Shown: in pieces, positions 1 through 10,053 of the stretch
Layout: each line of letters begins with the position of its first letter
Numbering within the stretch: the stretch's first letter is position 1
Assembly: GCA_029204225.1 (NCBI GenBank)
Contig: CM055093.1
Location: 28,719,777-28,783,776, forward strand
Length of the DNA: 64,000 nucleotides
DNA from: Diphasiastrum complanatum
Taxonomy: Eukaryota; Streptophyta; Lycopodiopsida; Lycopodiales; Lycopodiaceae
Reading direction: 5' to 3'
Program-made: the position numbers and the translations under genes
Notes under the pieces: model-generated
The model's input: only the letters and a program-made list of their open reading frames with translations
Told to the model about the DNA's origin: nothing
The model's database searches: none

Positions 1-132
1 ATGCACATCTCAAAGCAAGGCTTGAAAATCTGAACACAGCTTAATCAGAAATCTACTCCTCGCATATTAGAATTCATTAGTTGAAATTGGGCAATAAAAC
101 CTCTTGTAAACACAAAGAAAAAGAAATAATAC

Positions 133-558
133 CTCATGTTGAAATTGTGCAAGGCCTTGCGAGGCATTTTCCTTTAGAACTTTAATTGCAACATTAATGT
201 GGTGCAACTTCCCCTTGTAAACGACACCATACCCGCCTTCTCCAAGTCTGTTAGCTTCAGAAAGATTATCAGTGGCTGCTAAGATTTCATCAAAAGAATA
301 GATTCTGTATTGTTGTTGAGCTTGTTCTAAAGCTTGTGTAACTGCTATCCTTTCTTCTTCATCTTGAATTGATTGAAATTCTGCCTCCCTTCGTCGCCTG
401 CGTTCTTCTTCTGCAGCTCTCCTTGCAATTTGAACCTCTGCTAGTGCTTCTTGCAGCTTTCTAGTTTCTTCTGCTGCTCTTGCCTCAGCCAGTTGCAAAG
501 CTTTGAGTGCCTCCACGTGCCAAGTGACCTCCTCAAGCTGCAGTGCAGCATCTTTTGC
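133..558 (-). CDS. Exon 6: coiled coil and kinase N-lobe
   Basis: About 85 residues of coiled coil (AEARAAEETRKLQEALAEVQ, AAEEERRRRREAE) are followed by YRIYSFDEILAATDNLSE and the kinase N-lobe. The glycine loop is LGEGGYGVVYKG and the ATP-binding Lys is in VAIKVLKE. Acceptor CAG 561-559, donor GTATTA 132-127, phase 0. FDEI..AT..FSE..++GEGGYG.VY+G..+H..VAIKVL is diagnostic for plant USP/PUB-type cytoplasmic kinases. The glycine loop and Lys are intact, so nothing seen here suggests a dead kinase; the catalytic loop is off the window. Bases 1-132 are the next intron. Confidence 0.92.
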
Positions 559-661
559 CTGGTATGGCCATTGATTAGTTCTTCTGATTATTAATATATG
601 TTGCAAGTCGTCAATGTGAAATCTACTGCACAGAGTAAGTCTATAATGGTAGTATTACTAC

Positions 662-778
662 CTTCTCAGCAGCTAAGATTGCATCGTGCTCAGCTTTCAG
701 GGCTTCAGTCTCTGCATCCTCATGTGCCTTTTTTGCCAGATGATATGCATGCTCAAGCTGCCATGTAAGTTTCTCAAC
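662..778 (-). CDS. Exon 5: coiled coil, first part
   Basis: Thirty-nine codons, VEKLTWQLEHAYHLAKKAHEDAE...LAAEK, with heptad spacing of Leu/Ala and many Glu/Lys: the start of the long coiled coil that precedes the kinase in USP/PUB kinases. It is flanked by CAG at 781-779 and the donor GTAGTA at 661-656; both junctions are phase 0. The exon is too short to stand out as an open frame and was found from frame, sites and homology. Confidence 0.8.
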
Positions 779-1113
779 CTGCCAGATTAAGCAGGATTAT
801 GAAGAGAGATTATTCTATCCAATCGTACTAGTCAGATTCTACACATAGACTTACAGGTTAACTTTGGACCAGAATTAATCTTGCTAGGTTCCACCCATCA
901 AATTGAAGTGCAGAAATGAGAGACACTAGGCATAATAATGAAGCTTTCCAATTATGACTGCACAGACACTAGAAAGGATGTTTTCGAAACATAACAGATT
1001 CAACTAAGCTATGTGTAGCTTGAAATATTCACTACAGGTTTCCATGCCAAACTCTGCACTATGTTTTAGCATTTCTTATTTTAAACTTTTCTTTTCCTAG
1101 CAATGTTTCTTAC

Positions 1114-1583
1114 CTGGTCATCAATATTGCCAACATATGACTGACTCGTAGAGCCATAGAACCGATTGTCTGGGTATGTGAGAGCATAAGGATGCTCACA
1201 ACTTACCATTTCATCTGGCCAACTCCATTCAGAATCATGGTGACTCTCAGTCTCTTCATATGATTGGGGCACTTCAGGTCGTTGCTGATGTGGATTTGAG
1301 ATTCTTGAAAAATTTTGATCTCCCAGGAATTCATTTCTAGCCATTTGAGGATAGCTCCGTTCTTGAACATGGGATACATTAAAGAAACCAGATGAGGCAA
1401 AATGATCTCGTCTTGAAATAACACAATCAGCTGACCTGGTGTCTGCTGGAAGTGAAAGATATCGTAATAGGTGATGTTCTCTCTCACCCTGTCTGCATAA
1501 ACTAGGATCATGCTCTTGTACCTCATCCTCAACTGCACAATGTGCTACATTGGTAAATCCTTGATACCAGACATTTGACATTG
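1114..1583 (-). CDS. Exon 4: variable linker between USP and coiled coil
   Basis: About 156 codons starting MSNVWYQGFTN and ending VGNIDDQ. It has no recognisable domain; it is rich in Ser, His, Glu and Arg. The open frame, position and phases (enters in phase 1, leaves in phase 0 at the donor GTAAGA 1113-1108) tie it to exons 3 and 5. In this family this region is disordered and variable in length. The acceptor (AAG after a pyrimidine-rich tract CTCTTTTCCTT) is non-consensus at -3, so the 5' edge could move by a few codons. Confidence 0.75.
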
Positions 1584-1719
1584 CTTGCTTTAAGGAAAAG
1601 AGATCGAACTTTCTAACTTTTCTTGTCTTATGCATGACTAACTTAGTAGTTCACAAACTTCAGAAGTAAACAAGCAGCAATATAAATTTCTCAAGAGACA
1701 GATGCATTAGATGCCTCAC

Positions 1720-1928
1720 CAAGTGAAGAGATAGATGACCTCTGGGTATGCAAAAATTTTCCCAGCTCGGCTGCAGATGAAGGTGAAGAAGATAATGAAA
1801 TGTTGGATTCAAGCCTTCTTATAGACTTCTTCATAGAGCTCAGTCTCTGTTTAGAGATGATGTAGACCGAACAAAAATCGGGTGCATTTCTAGATACATA
1901 AGCTGCCAGACCTGGTCTTATGAGCGTC
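1720..1928 (-). CDS. Exon 3: end of USP domain and start of linker
   Basis: Reads TLIRPGLAAYVSRNAPDFCSVYIISKQRLSSMKKS, then a Ser-rich linker. The stretch P.FCSVYIISK is the hallmark last strand of plant USP-kinase proteins (P.FCTVYVVSKGK). The acceptor is CAG at 1931-1929; the first G completes the AGG codon left by exon 2. The donor GTGAGG is at 1719-1714, phase 1. The linker of this family is Ser-rich and poorly conserved, as seen here. Confidence 0.85.
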
Positions 1929-2074
1929 CTGTCCTATCCAAGAGTTTTCCAGATAAAGAAAATTGTTAAAGAAAGGTCAGAGGTGCTCTAAAACCATTTT
2001 CTAGAGCCCATGATGGGCATGCATATGAGATTTTAAGAACCAAGTTTCAACTACCATTAGCATAAAATTAACAC

Positions 2075-2178
2075 AACGTGTGAACTCTTTTATGCTTCTT
2101 GGTTTCCAAGGGGAGGCTCGAACCTAAGACCAAAGAAACTTTGGATGTCAAGCTAACCAACGTGTGAACTCTTTTATG
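2075..2178. repeat. 20-bp target-site duplication around mini-SINE copy 1
   Basis: Positions 2075-2094 and 2159-2178 are identical over 20 bases, both ending in CTTTTATG. The pre-insertion site reads TTTTATG^AAGAAAG on the plus strand. Confidence 0.9.
2095..2158 (-). mobile_element. 5'-truncated tRNA-like mini-SINE, copy 1
   Basis: A 64-bp insert lies exactly between two perfect 20-bp direct copies (2075-2094 and 2159-2178), the mark of LINE-mediated retroposition. On the minus strand it has a perfect pol III B box GGTTCGAGCC (2124-2115), a hairpin CCAAAG/CTTTGG (2130-2144) and a 3' hairpin CTTGG/CCAAG (2098-2110). The same sequence, 21 bp longer at its 5' end, is at 62281-62365. This copy lost the A box by 5' truncation. 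It sits in intron 2 of the kinase gene, in the gene's own orientation. Confidence 0.8.
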
Positions 2179-3868
2179 AAGAAAGTTCTGGTTAAACAGG
2201 AGGAGCAAGATGACACTGAACCATATCCAATCTTGCACTTATTTATCAGCCATGGCAACAGCCGGCCAATTTCCACTTTCTTATTAGATAATAATATGAG
2301 TAAACTTAGTTTAGAGATTCCTATTTCCATAGACATGCTTTTTAACATTTGGTATTTTTTTTGGAGTCATGTTTTAATCATTTTCCTACAATGTTGGAGG
2401 CAAAACATCCTTGTTTATCATTTTATAATGTATGAAGGACTCTTACTAGGAAGTTGGAACTAATTAGTTTCTCACCCACCCAGCCCTAATTTGAGCCTTC
2501 AGATGTTATGAACAGGCCTATATGATCTCATCATGATTAGTTAATTGATTGGAGAAGATAAAGTAGCATGTACCTATAGATGGCAATTAGAGACTTACAG
2601 ATACCGGTTTTGTTTAGTCTATGGATGAGAGACTCATAAAATGAGGTATGTCTATAATATTCTTCTGTAGACGAACGCTCCACAGATTTATGTTGATAGA
2701 TTTATTCCAAAAGCTAGATCAGATTGTGGAATCATTCTTGGTTGCATTCTCAGCCTAGTTCCTGAGAAATTCACAAGTTTCTTCGAGACAATTTTCTTGC
2801 ATCTAGCCAAAATTGGACAATGTTACATATCCAAAATCTAATTAGCAAATTGTAATGATGAATTTTCGTCAAATGAATTACATCAAGCATGTATCCACAA
2901 TTTCTAAGTCCAAAAGAATACTTTTGACAATCAATAACTCACTGTTGCATTTTAGCTCTTGGAGACATAAAAAAGCTACAGCTTGACATCCTATCAATCA
3001 GCTTTCAGAATCTGCTTTCCTTTTAGAACTTTTCTTATGTGATTGTTGTTGCAACATCTATTAAAAAAACAACCCAAACCCTGAATAATTCATCAGATTC
3101 AGAATTTTGAGCATGAGACTTATTACAATGGAAGACATCAATATTCAAGCTCGTTTCGAGCCACTATTTATCCAATATTTCAAACTTTCAATGCTAACTT
3201 TGGTTAGAGTAATAAGTTGCTGTGTGTGAGCACTATTGTAGCATTGATATTGGGCCAAAATAGGCACAAATCAACTTGTGCTGATAGCTGATTTGATGCT
3301 ACTTTTTGGTAAAAAGAAAGCAGTTGATAGACTACCATCGTAGTAGCACTTCCTTACTGAATGGAGAAATGATACTATGCACCATGTACCAGAGCATTCT
3401 CACATTCCACTCAACTCTACTCAACCAAGGAGGCACCAACTGAATTTCGAGTAGGAGACCCAAGCAGTCCTCTAGCAATCACTCCACAACTAGGAATCAC
3501 ACAAGTTTCTCACTTACACCAGAAACTTGAAGCAAAACCATAAAAACTGAGAAATTTCATCTAATCTCTACAAGTATTACATGTCTTTCTTGTGAAATTC
3601 CTACCTAGAAGTGGCATTATCTTTAGTTATCATGCTTTCCGCACTTCTCATTATCTCCAATATCTGCACTAGTTTATCATCCACTATTACCACTAGTTCG
3701 ACTAATTTTTGTTGTCATCCATTTTCTAACTTTGACCATCATTTCATATAGCAAGACCAATTAACTTTCATTGGAATACACAAAAATCCAAATGGTGCTT
3801 TCCTTCTCTCCTTCACAATTTGTCTATTTCTCTTTGTTTCTCTCATATGTTGTTCTATTCTATGTGTA
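2179..3868. other. Intron 2 sequence without recognised feature
   Basis: AT-rich intronic sequence. A 99-codon open frame starting at 2164 is created by the SINE target duplication and resembles nothing I know. No splice-consistent exon, RNA gene or repeat is recognised. Confidence 0.5.
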
Positions 3869-3894
3869 CCATAATGGTGGTACCGCCATTATGG
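3869..3894. repeat. 26-bp near-perfect palindrome
   Basis: CCATAATGG(T)GGTACC(G)CCATTATGG reads the same on both strands except for one mismatched pair. GGTACC-containing copies recur just to the right (3913-3931) and at 4248-4283, so it may be the end of a small inverted-repeat element. Confidence 0.6.
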
Positions 3895-4287
3895 TGTCGC
3901 CCTCAGATCCGCGGTACCAGGGCGGTACCATTTTTTAATATATTTTTTTTAAAACAATTAATTTTTTACTTTTTTTTTAATAAATTTTAGTGGGCAATAT
4001 GGGTATCAGCTTGAAGCTCTTGACAAGAGTAGTGCATTCATGCGGGTTGCCAGTAGTTTTAGCTACAAAATGTGTTAGACAACTAAATAGTGCACCTCTC
4101 AGTTTAGTAGTCACTAGTTAACCGTGAGCTCAGGTCTGTAAGGCCCCCGTTATGTGGAGAAGCCATTATTGAGCACAGTTGTTAGTATAGGGTCTACTAT
4201 GAGACCATGATGGTTATGAGATGGCTAGATTACAGTTTCTATATAGTACCGCCCCCCGGTAGGGGGTTTGGGGGGTACCACCCGCTC
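3895..4287. other. AT-rich stretch bounded by GGTACC/CGCCC motifs
   Basis: About 390 bp begins with a GCGGTACC-rich motif and T/A runs, and ends with a G/C-run version of the same motif (about 4248-4283) directly before gypsy coding similarity starts. It may be a small non-autonomous insert; no target duplication was found. Confidence 0.3.
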
Positions 4288-5120
4288 GGTCAGTGAATCA
4301 TAAGATACATCTTTTGCCCGATAGTCGTCCTATCTTCAGACAACCATATTGGTTTAGTTAGAAGGAAGAGAAGGAAGTGGCTAGGCAGATCGAGGAGTAT
4401 CTCATGATGGGACACATAAGACCAAGTAAATCTCCATGGGGAGCACCTGTCCTTCTTAAGAGTAAGAAAGATGGGAGTTTCCGGCTATGTGTAGATTACA
4501 AGGGTCTGAACAAACTAACAATTAAAAATAAATAGTTGTTGCCCAGGATGGACGATCTCATAGATCGATTGAATGGAGCTAAATACTTCACGAAAATTGA
4601 TCTAGGTACGAGATACCATCAGATTAGGATACATCCGGAAGATGTATCTAAAACCGGGTTTAGGACCAGGTTTGGCCACTACGAGTTTCTTGTATCACCC
4701 TTTGGTTTCACAAATGCTCCGGCTACTTTCCAGCAAATGATGAACGATTTATTTCGTAGTAGTGTTTCTGGATGATATTATGATCTATAGCAGAACACTC
4801 AAAGAGCATGCTAAGCATCTCCGTACTGTGTCTCACGTATCTTAAGACAAGAGAAGCTTTATGCGAAAGAATCAAAGTGCGAATTCTTCAAGAAGGAACT
4901 TCTTTACCTTGGTCATAAGATTACCTCATTTGGGATCAAGATTGACGAAGAAAAGGTGAAGACAGTAGTGGAATGGCCAATTCCTAAAACGGTGTGTGAA
5001 CTTAAGTCATTCTTAGGTTTCACTGTGTTTTTTCGTAGATTTGCAGAGGAGTACTCGAAGATTGCTGCACCTCTCAACAATATGAGCTTCTAATTGCCTC
5101 AGCTCCAATTTTGAGAATAG
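4288..5120 (+). pseudogene. Gypsy reverse transcriptase, broken
   Basis: Visible blocks are [22 protein letters not shown], a stop after [43 protein letters not shown], then a deletion that joins SSVSG to [18 protein letters not shown], and LGFTVFFRRFAEEYSKIAAPL in other frames. LDD is the remnant of the catalytic YxDD-type motif; the residues before it were lost. RT normally copies the element RNA into DNA in cytoplasmic particles. This copy cannot work. Confidence 0.85.
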
Positions 5121-6230
5121 CATATCAGATTTGCCGTTCGTCATTAACACTGACGTGAGTGATACGGCTATTGGAGTTGTTCTCTTACAGGAGGGTCAGC
5201 CCGTTGCCTTTGAGAGTAAGAAACTAACCGATGCACAGGTCAGGTACACCACTCAGGAAAAATAGCTTTTTGCTATGATCCATGCATTGAAATCATGGAG
5301 GCATTACCTGTACGGTAACAAATTCGTGGTTAATATGGATCATCAACCTTTAAAGTATTTTTGTAATCAGAATGATTTACGAGGTCGTAATGCCAGATGG
5401 GCAGAACTCATGCAAGAATTTGACTTTAACGTGCAGTATATCAAGGGCTCATCTAATCAAGTGGCTGATGCACTTAGTCGAATTGGTGAAGTGAACGAAC
5501 TTTCCTTCACTGAGATCAGTATAGACTTTTATCTCTCCTTGAGAGGTCTTTATGACAAAGACCCACATTTTGGACCAATCTGGAATAGGGTTCTAGCAGT
5601 TACATCAAGCGGGACTGATGATCATGGTGATCAGTCTGGGAGGAAGGATATAAAGGTTACTGATGACTTCTCTATCCGTAATGGACTTTTGTTCAGGAAA
5701 GGGAAGGTTTGTGTGCCTGATGTGGATGTTGTTAAGAATAAAATTCTTTATGAATGTCATGACTCACCATGCGCAGGACATCCCGGCATACATCGTACAT
5801 TCGATTTGGTACAAAGGGATTTTTATTGGCCAAAACTCAAGCCCTTTGTAGAATCTTATGTGGTCAAGTGTGACCAATGCCAGTTGAATAAAGTTGAACG
5901 CCATAAGGCTGGCGGTTTGTTGCATCCATTGGATATCCCTGATAAGAGATGGGATAGTATTTCCATGGATTTCGTGGTTGGGTTACCGCGAATGAATAAA
6001 CAACATGATGCAATTTGGGTTGTGGTCGACTGTCTTACCAAATTGGCTACATTTATTCCGGTAAAGACCACCGCGAAGGCTTCTGACTTAGCCCAGATAT
6101 TTGTAGAGCGTCTATTTAGGCTTTACGAATTACCAAGTGATATTGTGAGCGATCGCGATCCGAAGTTCACCGGTCACTTTTGGTCGGCCGTGTTTGCTGA
6201 GCTTGGGTTCTTTTGATCATTATGAGACGG
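5120..6230 (+). pseudogene. Gypsy RNase H and integrase N-terminal part
   Basis: RNase H starts at FVINTDVSDTAIGVVLLQEG and, after one stop (TAG near 5262), continues AMIHALKSWRHYLYG and VNMDHQPLKYF up to VADALSR. The integrase zinc-binding domain follows (CHDSPCAGHPGIH ... KCDQCQ), then the core with catalytic Asp in ISMDFVVGLP and in VSDRDPKFTGHFW. From 5275 to 6216 the frame is open for 313 codons, surprisingly long for such a decayed copy. A deletion/frameshift near 6205-6225 removes the block just before the catalytic Glu. Confidence 0.85.
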
Positions 6231-6871
6231 ATGGACAGACGGAAAGAACAAATCAGACGATGGAACAAATGCTTCGGGCATATGTTTCTAGACGGCAATC
6301 TGATTGGGAGAAGTATCTTCCATTGATCGAGTTTGCCTATAGTAGTAGTAAGCATTCGGCTACCGATTATAGCCCGTTTATGCTTATGTACGGTTTTGAG
6401 CCTAGGTCACCCATTGCAGTTGAGACTCGGACGATCAAGTTTCAGAAAGTCGCGGATTTCCTACACGATATGCAGGAAATGCTACGGATTGCACGTGAAA
6501 ATGTCCAAAGTGCCCAGGATAGGGACAGACATTATGCAAATCTGAAAAGATCACCGAGAGACTTCCAAGTGGGAGATTGGGTATATTTGAGAATCCCAAA
6601 GGATTCAAGTGTAATGCGTACCGGCAAGCATTATAAGTTGTCTCCTAGATATAGAGGATCGTTTAAGATCTTGAGAAAGATCGGATCCTTAGCTTACCAA
6701 TTGGAACTCCCGGAAATGAATCATCGGGTGTATCTCGTCTTGAACCCGAAAAGATCTTGGATACAAGAACTAAACGACCATCTGGTTCGATGGAGGGGAT
6801 GTACGGACGATGACGATTCCTGGGAACAGGAAGGAAGCTTAAGGAGGAACTTTCCCAGTTTTAAGTTCTGA
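6215..6871 (+). pseudogene. Gypsy integrase C-terminal half with chromodomain
   Basis: Starts at YETDGQTERTNQTMEQML, containing the catalytic Glu (TER), runs through YSPFMLMYGFEPRSP and GDWVYLRIPKDS, and ends with HLVRWRGCTDDDDSWEQEG, a chromodomain-like end (VKW.G...D.TWE). That C-terminal chromodomain places the element in the chromovirus group. The frame differs from the upstream part, so the element needs more than one frame correction. Confidence 0.85.
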
Positions 6872-6899
6872 GGACAAAACTTGAATAAGGGGGGAAGAA

Positions 6900-7469
6900 T
6901 GTCATGCCCATGACTGGTCTCGGGTAGCGTGTCCACGCTAGGGACCAGTAGACCAACAACCCGTAAGTTAATTGTGACTATAAGGGAATTGGGGCCCTTA
7001 TGTGTACATGGTCATAATTAATGGTTGTAGGCCTAAACACATGGTGGTGGAGTTGGTATGGGTCTATCAGTGAGTCGTAAGGGAACTGGATGATGTGGCC
7101 CAGATAGGCTGCAGAGGTGTCCAGTGAGGTGTCACAGTGCACTACTAGTGGTGCATGGGCCTTGGAGGGTATAAGTATACCTGCTGGGCTCTCACTAGTG
7201 TATGCTTGATTTTGTGATTAGTAGCTACATGCTGCTGGTGTGACTCCTCTTTCCATGATTCTGATTGATCCATAGCTTGGGGGCTAGATCCATTCGATCT
7301 AGGTTTGGTTGGGTTGGTTTATTCACCACCTGTTCCCTTGTGTTGTTGCTTTGTATAGTATGCTTAGGCTAGAATCCTGTTGTGAGGACTTTATACTTAG
7401 CTTAGACTTTATATACATCAAAAAAACATTTTGATGATAAAAGGCATTGGAGGCCCCTCGCATGGGACA
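6900..7469 (+). repeat. 3' LTR of the decayed chromovirus
   Basis: Follows a purine tract (AAGGGGGGAAGA). Begins TGTCATGCCC and probably ends CATGGGACA, giving inverted TGTC/GACA ends. A TATA-like GGGTATAAGTATACC lies near 7168. No second LTR copy exists in the window to confirm the 3' edge. Confidence 0.6.
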
Positions 7470-7958
7470 TTATAAAGGATCTTCTATTACTATAGCTATT
7501 TAAATTATAACTCTTCTAGCATATTCTTTCTCGAGGAATGTCATGTTGGACTGGCTGGTATGTAGCTTTAAATAACCCTATCCCATTTTTACTAAAAGTG
7601 AGTAATTCTTTAGTTTTGTCCCTTTTGAAATGAGAATTGATCTTTCTTTGGTTTGCCTGTCTTTATGGATCAAAGTTTCATTTGTCAATTAACAAGATAC
7701 CACAATGCTAACATCAAAAGCGATACGTACAAAATCCCATCAACTTTTTTAGCATACAAATATAAGTACTCACACATCAAAGTTCACACGCCAATGAAAC
7801 CATGATAACAAAAAAAAAACACTTGGTTAGAAGTTTATGTACCTCAAAAGTGAGAAATAGCCAATCTTTACAATGAGAGCACAAGTACCTCTCTCATAAT
7901 ATATACTAAAGCCATTTATGAGACCAATTTATGTTTGAATGATCCGAAAAATTCTCAC
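7470..7958. other. Intron 2 sequence next to exon 2, nothing recognised
   Basis: AT-rich, no open frame of note and no repeat seen. Confidence 0.5.
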
Positions 7959-8160
7959 CTGGTAAAAATAGAATGAGAAGAACTTCCTAGGACAAGCCTT
8001 GTGATTTCACGTTTTGATATCTCTTCCACCAATGCTCTTTCGATAGAGTTTGCTTCCACCACCAAAATCTCACTATTAACCTTATAAACAGAAATTCCCA
8101 GAAGTAATTTTAGCATTCTATGGTTATTATAAGTTTCTTCATAAACCATCAGGACAATTT
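7959..8160 (-). CDS. Exon 2: second half of USP domain
   Basis: Codes for VYEETYNNHRMLKLLL, then EILVVEANSIERALVEEISKREI and RLVLGSSSHSIFTR. The pattern VEANSIERALVEE...ITRLVLGSSS matches the USP segment VVIESDDVAKAI.EEV....I.KLVIGASS of plant USP kinases. The acceptor TTAG before 8160 gives the phase needed by exon 1. The donor GTGAGA lies at 7958-7953 and leaves phase 2. A neighbouring CAG four bases upstream would break the frame with exon 1, so the exact 5' edge is my choice. It is isolated between two TE-filled introns. Confidence 0.75.
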
Positions 8161-8935
8161 CTAACTGAATATTATACATGAAATTATAATATTTTTTAGG
8201 ACTTTTGAGATAAGTGACAAACAATCTTGCTCTCATTTATGTGATGATTAGTGTCATACCTTGTGAGCATCACACAATCTTGCAAAAGTCTTCATCAGTC
8301 GACTTGTTCTGACTTCAATCTCATGAAAATGTGCTTTGACTATCTCTGGGCTCACTTGACTAATATGAACATTGCCACCCACTGGCAACAACAACACCCA
8401 ATCATAGAGAGGATATTAAAATGCATTTATGTAATCAAAGTATTTTTTGGCACAAAACTTAGCAAAGGGTAAGGGAGATTTATTTTACTAGATTTAGCAA
8501 ACCTAACTTATACTCAAATGATTGTATGCTGATATAGCATCGAGCTCATTTGTTTTATTTGGGTGTCTATTATGTTGTGCATAAGAGCTTGTGCTTTTGA
8601 TCCGAATGTATTTCGGCATCATGGCGTTGATACATTATTATATATCATCATTTATGATCATTTCTCGCCTGCGGATGATTTATGATTTTTTGCCTGATGA
8701 TTCCTGGCTGTCATTTATCTATTATTAGGTAGTTTTCTTGCTTGCTTTTGTTTCGATTTCACGGAGTTTTCCTTTTCTTTTTCCTTAATTGTGCTGCAAT
8801 CTCTATGCTATCTCGTGTGAAATAATCACATCTTCAAACATTTCTGTTTAGTTAAGTATGGGAACATCAACTCCTGATTATATGAACTTTTTCAGTGTTG
8901 AACCAATTTGGATGGTTTGGTATAACCACTGTAGT
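8161..8935. other. Start of intron 1 region, nothing recognised
   Basis: Unassigned sequence between the exon 2 acceptor and the first LTR. A micro-exon of the USP domain could hide here or elsewhere in intron 1; I did not find one. Confidence 0.4.
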
Positions 8936-9045
8936 TGAAGAAACGAAATGTTTCTAACTACAAAGCCTTGCTAGCTTTCAGCCCTCAGCCTGACGAAGAT
9001 GTTTGCGAACACAAAAGTCAGGAGACACGAAGCACGAAAAGTTTC

Positions 9046-9175
9046 GCAAACTCGAAAGTCAAAGGAAACGAAGACGAACAGTTCATGAACTCAAAAGTCA
9101 AAGGAAACGAAGATGAACGGTTCGCGAACTCGAAAGTCGAAGCAGACGAAGATGAACGGTTCGCGAACTCGAAAG
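9046..9175 (+). repeat. 39-bp tandem repeat inside the LTR, about 3.3 copies
   Basis: Unit begins GCGAACTCGAAAGTC and ends GAACGGTTC. The same array is at about 16785-16914 in the 3' LTR. Arrays in the LTR 5' half often act as promoter modules; that role is inferred here. Confidence 0.8.
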
Positions 9176-9317
9176 ATTCACGAACAAGAATCTTTTGCGG
9201 TCCAGTATGAGAGAAGGCAAACGACCAAAACGAAACCTTCTCCTGCCCTCCACGCTCCAGAGAGTACCAGCGAGATCATGCAAGTACCCAGAAGTACAGA
9301 TATCTGATCTGATGGCA

Positions 9318-9325
9318 TGACGTCA
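9318..9325. promoter_or_regulatory. TGACGTCA palindrome in copia 5' LTR
   Basis: Perfect CRE/as-1-type bZIP core, kept in both LTR copies (also 17060-17067), in the LTR segment where a promoter is expected. A role in stress activation is inferred only. Confidence 0.5.
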
Positions 9326-9867
9326 GCAGATACATTTTAGGTCGTGGCTAATCTGCCACTCTTGTATTTCCTTGATTAGTTGTAGATGCTTAATTACTCT
9401 AGTCTTAGATTTACATAGAGCGACTATACTTACTGGATGATACTTGACATATAGATCAATAGAGTACACACACAGTGTAACATAGTAGTCTGATGCAAGA
9501 AAGCAATCAAGACGAAAATATAGAATACATGTCCGCCTGCGTGCGAAGACAATTATGTCTAGGATCAATATAGATGATTTTCTTGCTGTGTCTGATCTCG
9601 AATGGTAATGCGTCTGCTATCTATTCGTGTGTCTAAGTTTCCTTGTTCATTTGAATTCCGCACCTTGGTTGAAACTATGTTGAATGCTACATTAATTTTA
9701 TAAAACGTAGATCAGCAGTGCCTGACTACACTCTGGAGGACTGTAGGAGTGATTCAGCTGGCAGTGTCCAGCGATCGCATCCGAACTCCATCTGAGGGCA
9801 AGAGAGTCGTGGTTCCTTCGCGAAAGCTTCGCGACTGTGATCCTGATTCTTATCACATTCTCTTCAA

Positions 9868-9879
9868 TGGTATCAGAGC
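9868..9879 (+). other. Primer-binding site, initiator Met tRNA
   Basis: TGGTATCAGAGC, complementary to the 3' end of initiator tRNA-Met, one base after the LTR: the standard plant copia arrangement. Confidence 0.9.
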
Positions 9880-10053
9880 AGGTCATCCTGTCATATTCTG
9901 ACATAGCCAAGAAGCTAGCAGATCCAGGAGGCCAAGCATTCAAACAAACAACCATCAACAAGGAAACAGACTCCAAGAAGCAATGGCTTCAATCAGCAGC
10001 ATGACCTGATCAACCCCCGGAGAGAGGCTTCGAACGAACTTGAAACAGAAGCC

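Larger units (their letters stand above)
4288..7469 (+). mobile_element. Decayed, 5'-truncated chromovirus (Ty3/gypsy)
   Basis: Holds reverse transcriptase, RNase H, integrase and chromodomain remnants in gypsy order, a purine tract (about 6888-6898) and one LTR. The 5' LTR, gag and protease are missing; similarity starts abruptly at HKIHLLPDSRPIFRQP, just upstream of the RT core. At least five stops or frameshifts make it dead. It lies antisense to the host gene within intron 2. Confidence 0.85.
8936..9866 (+). repeat. Copia 5' LTR
   Basis: Begins TGAAGAAACG and ends TTCTCTTCA, one base before the primer site. Closely matches 16678-17591 but lacks about 120 bp present there (after GTCTAGGATC, near 9560). 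Carries an internal 39-bp tandem repeat and a TGACGTCA box. Confidence 0.85.

Noticed and set aside
9311-9568. Minus-strand frames repeated in both copia LTRs (e.g. 81 and 76 codons)
   Set aside because: Present only because the LTR is duplicated; LTR U3/R sequence, not coding.
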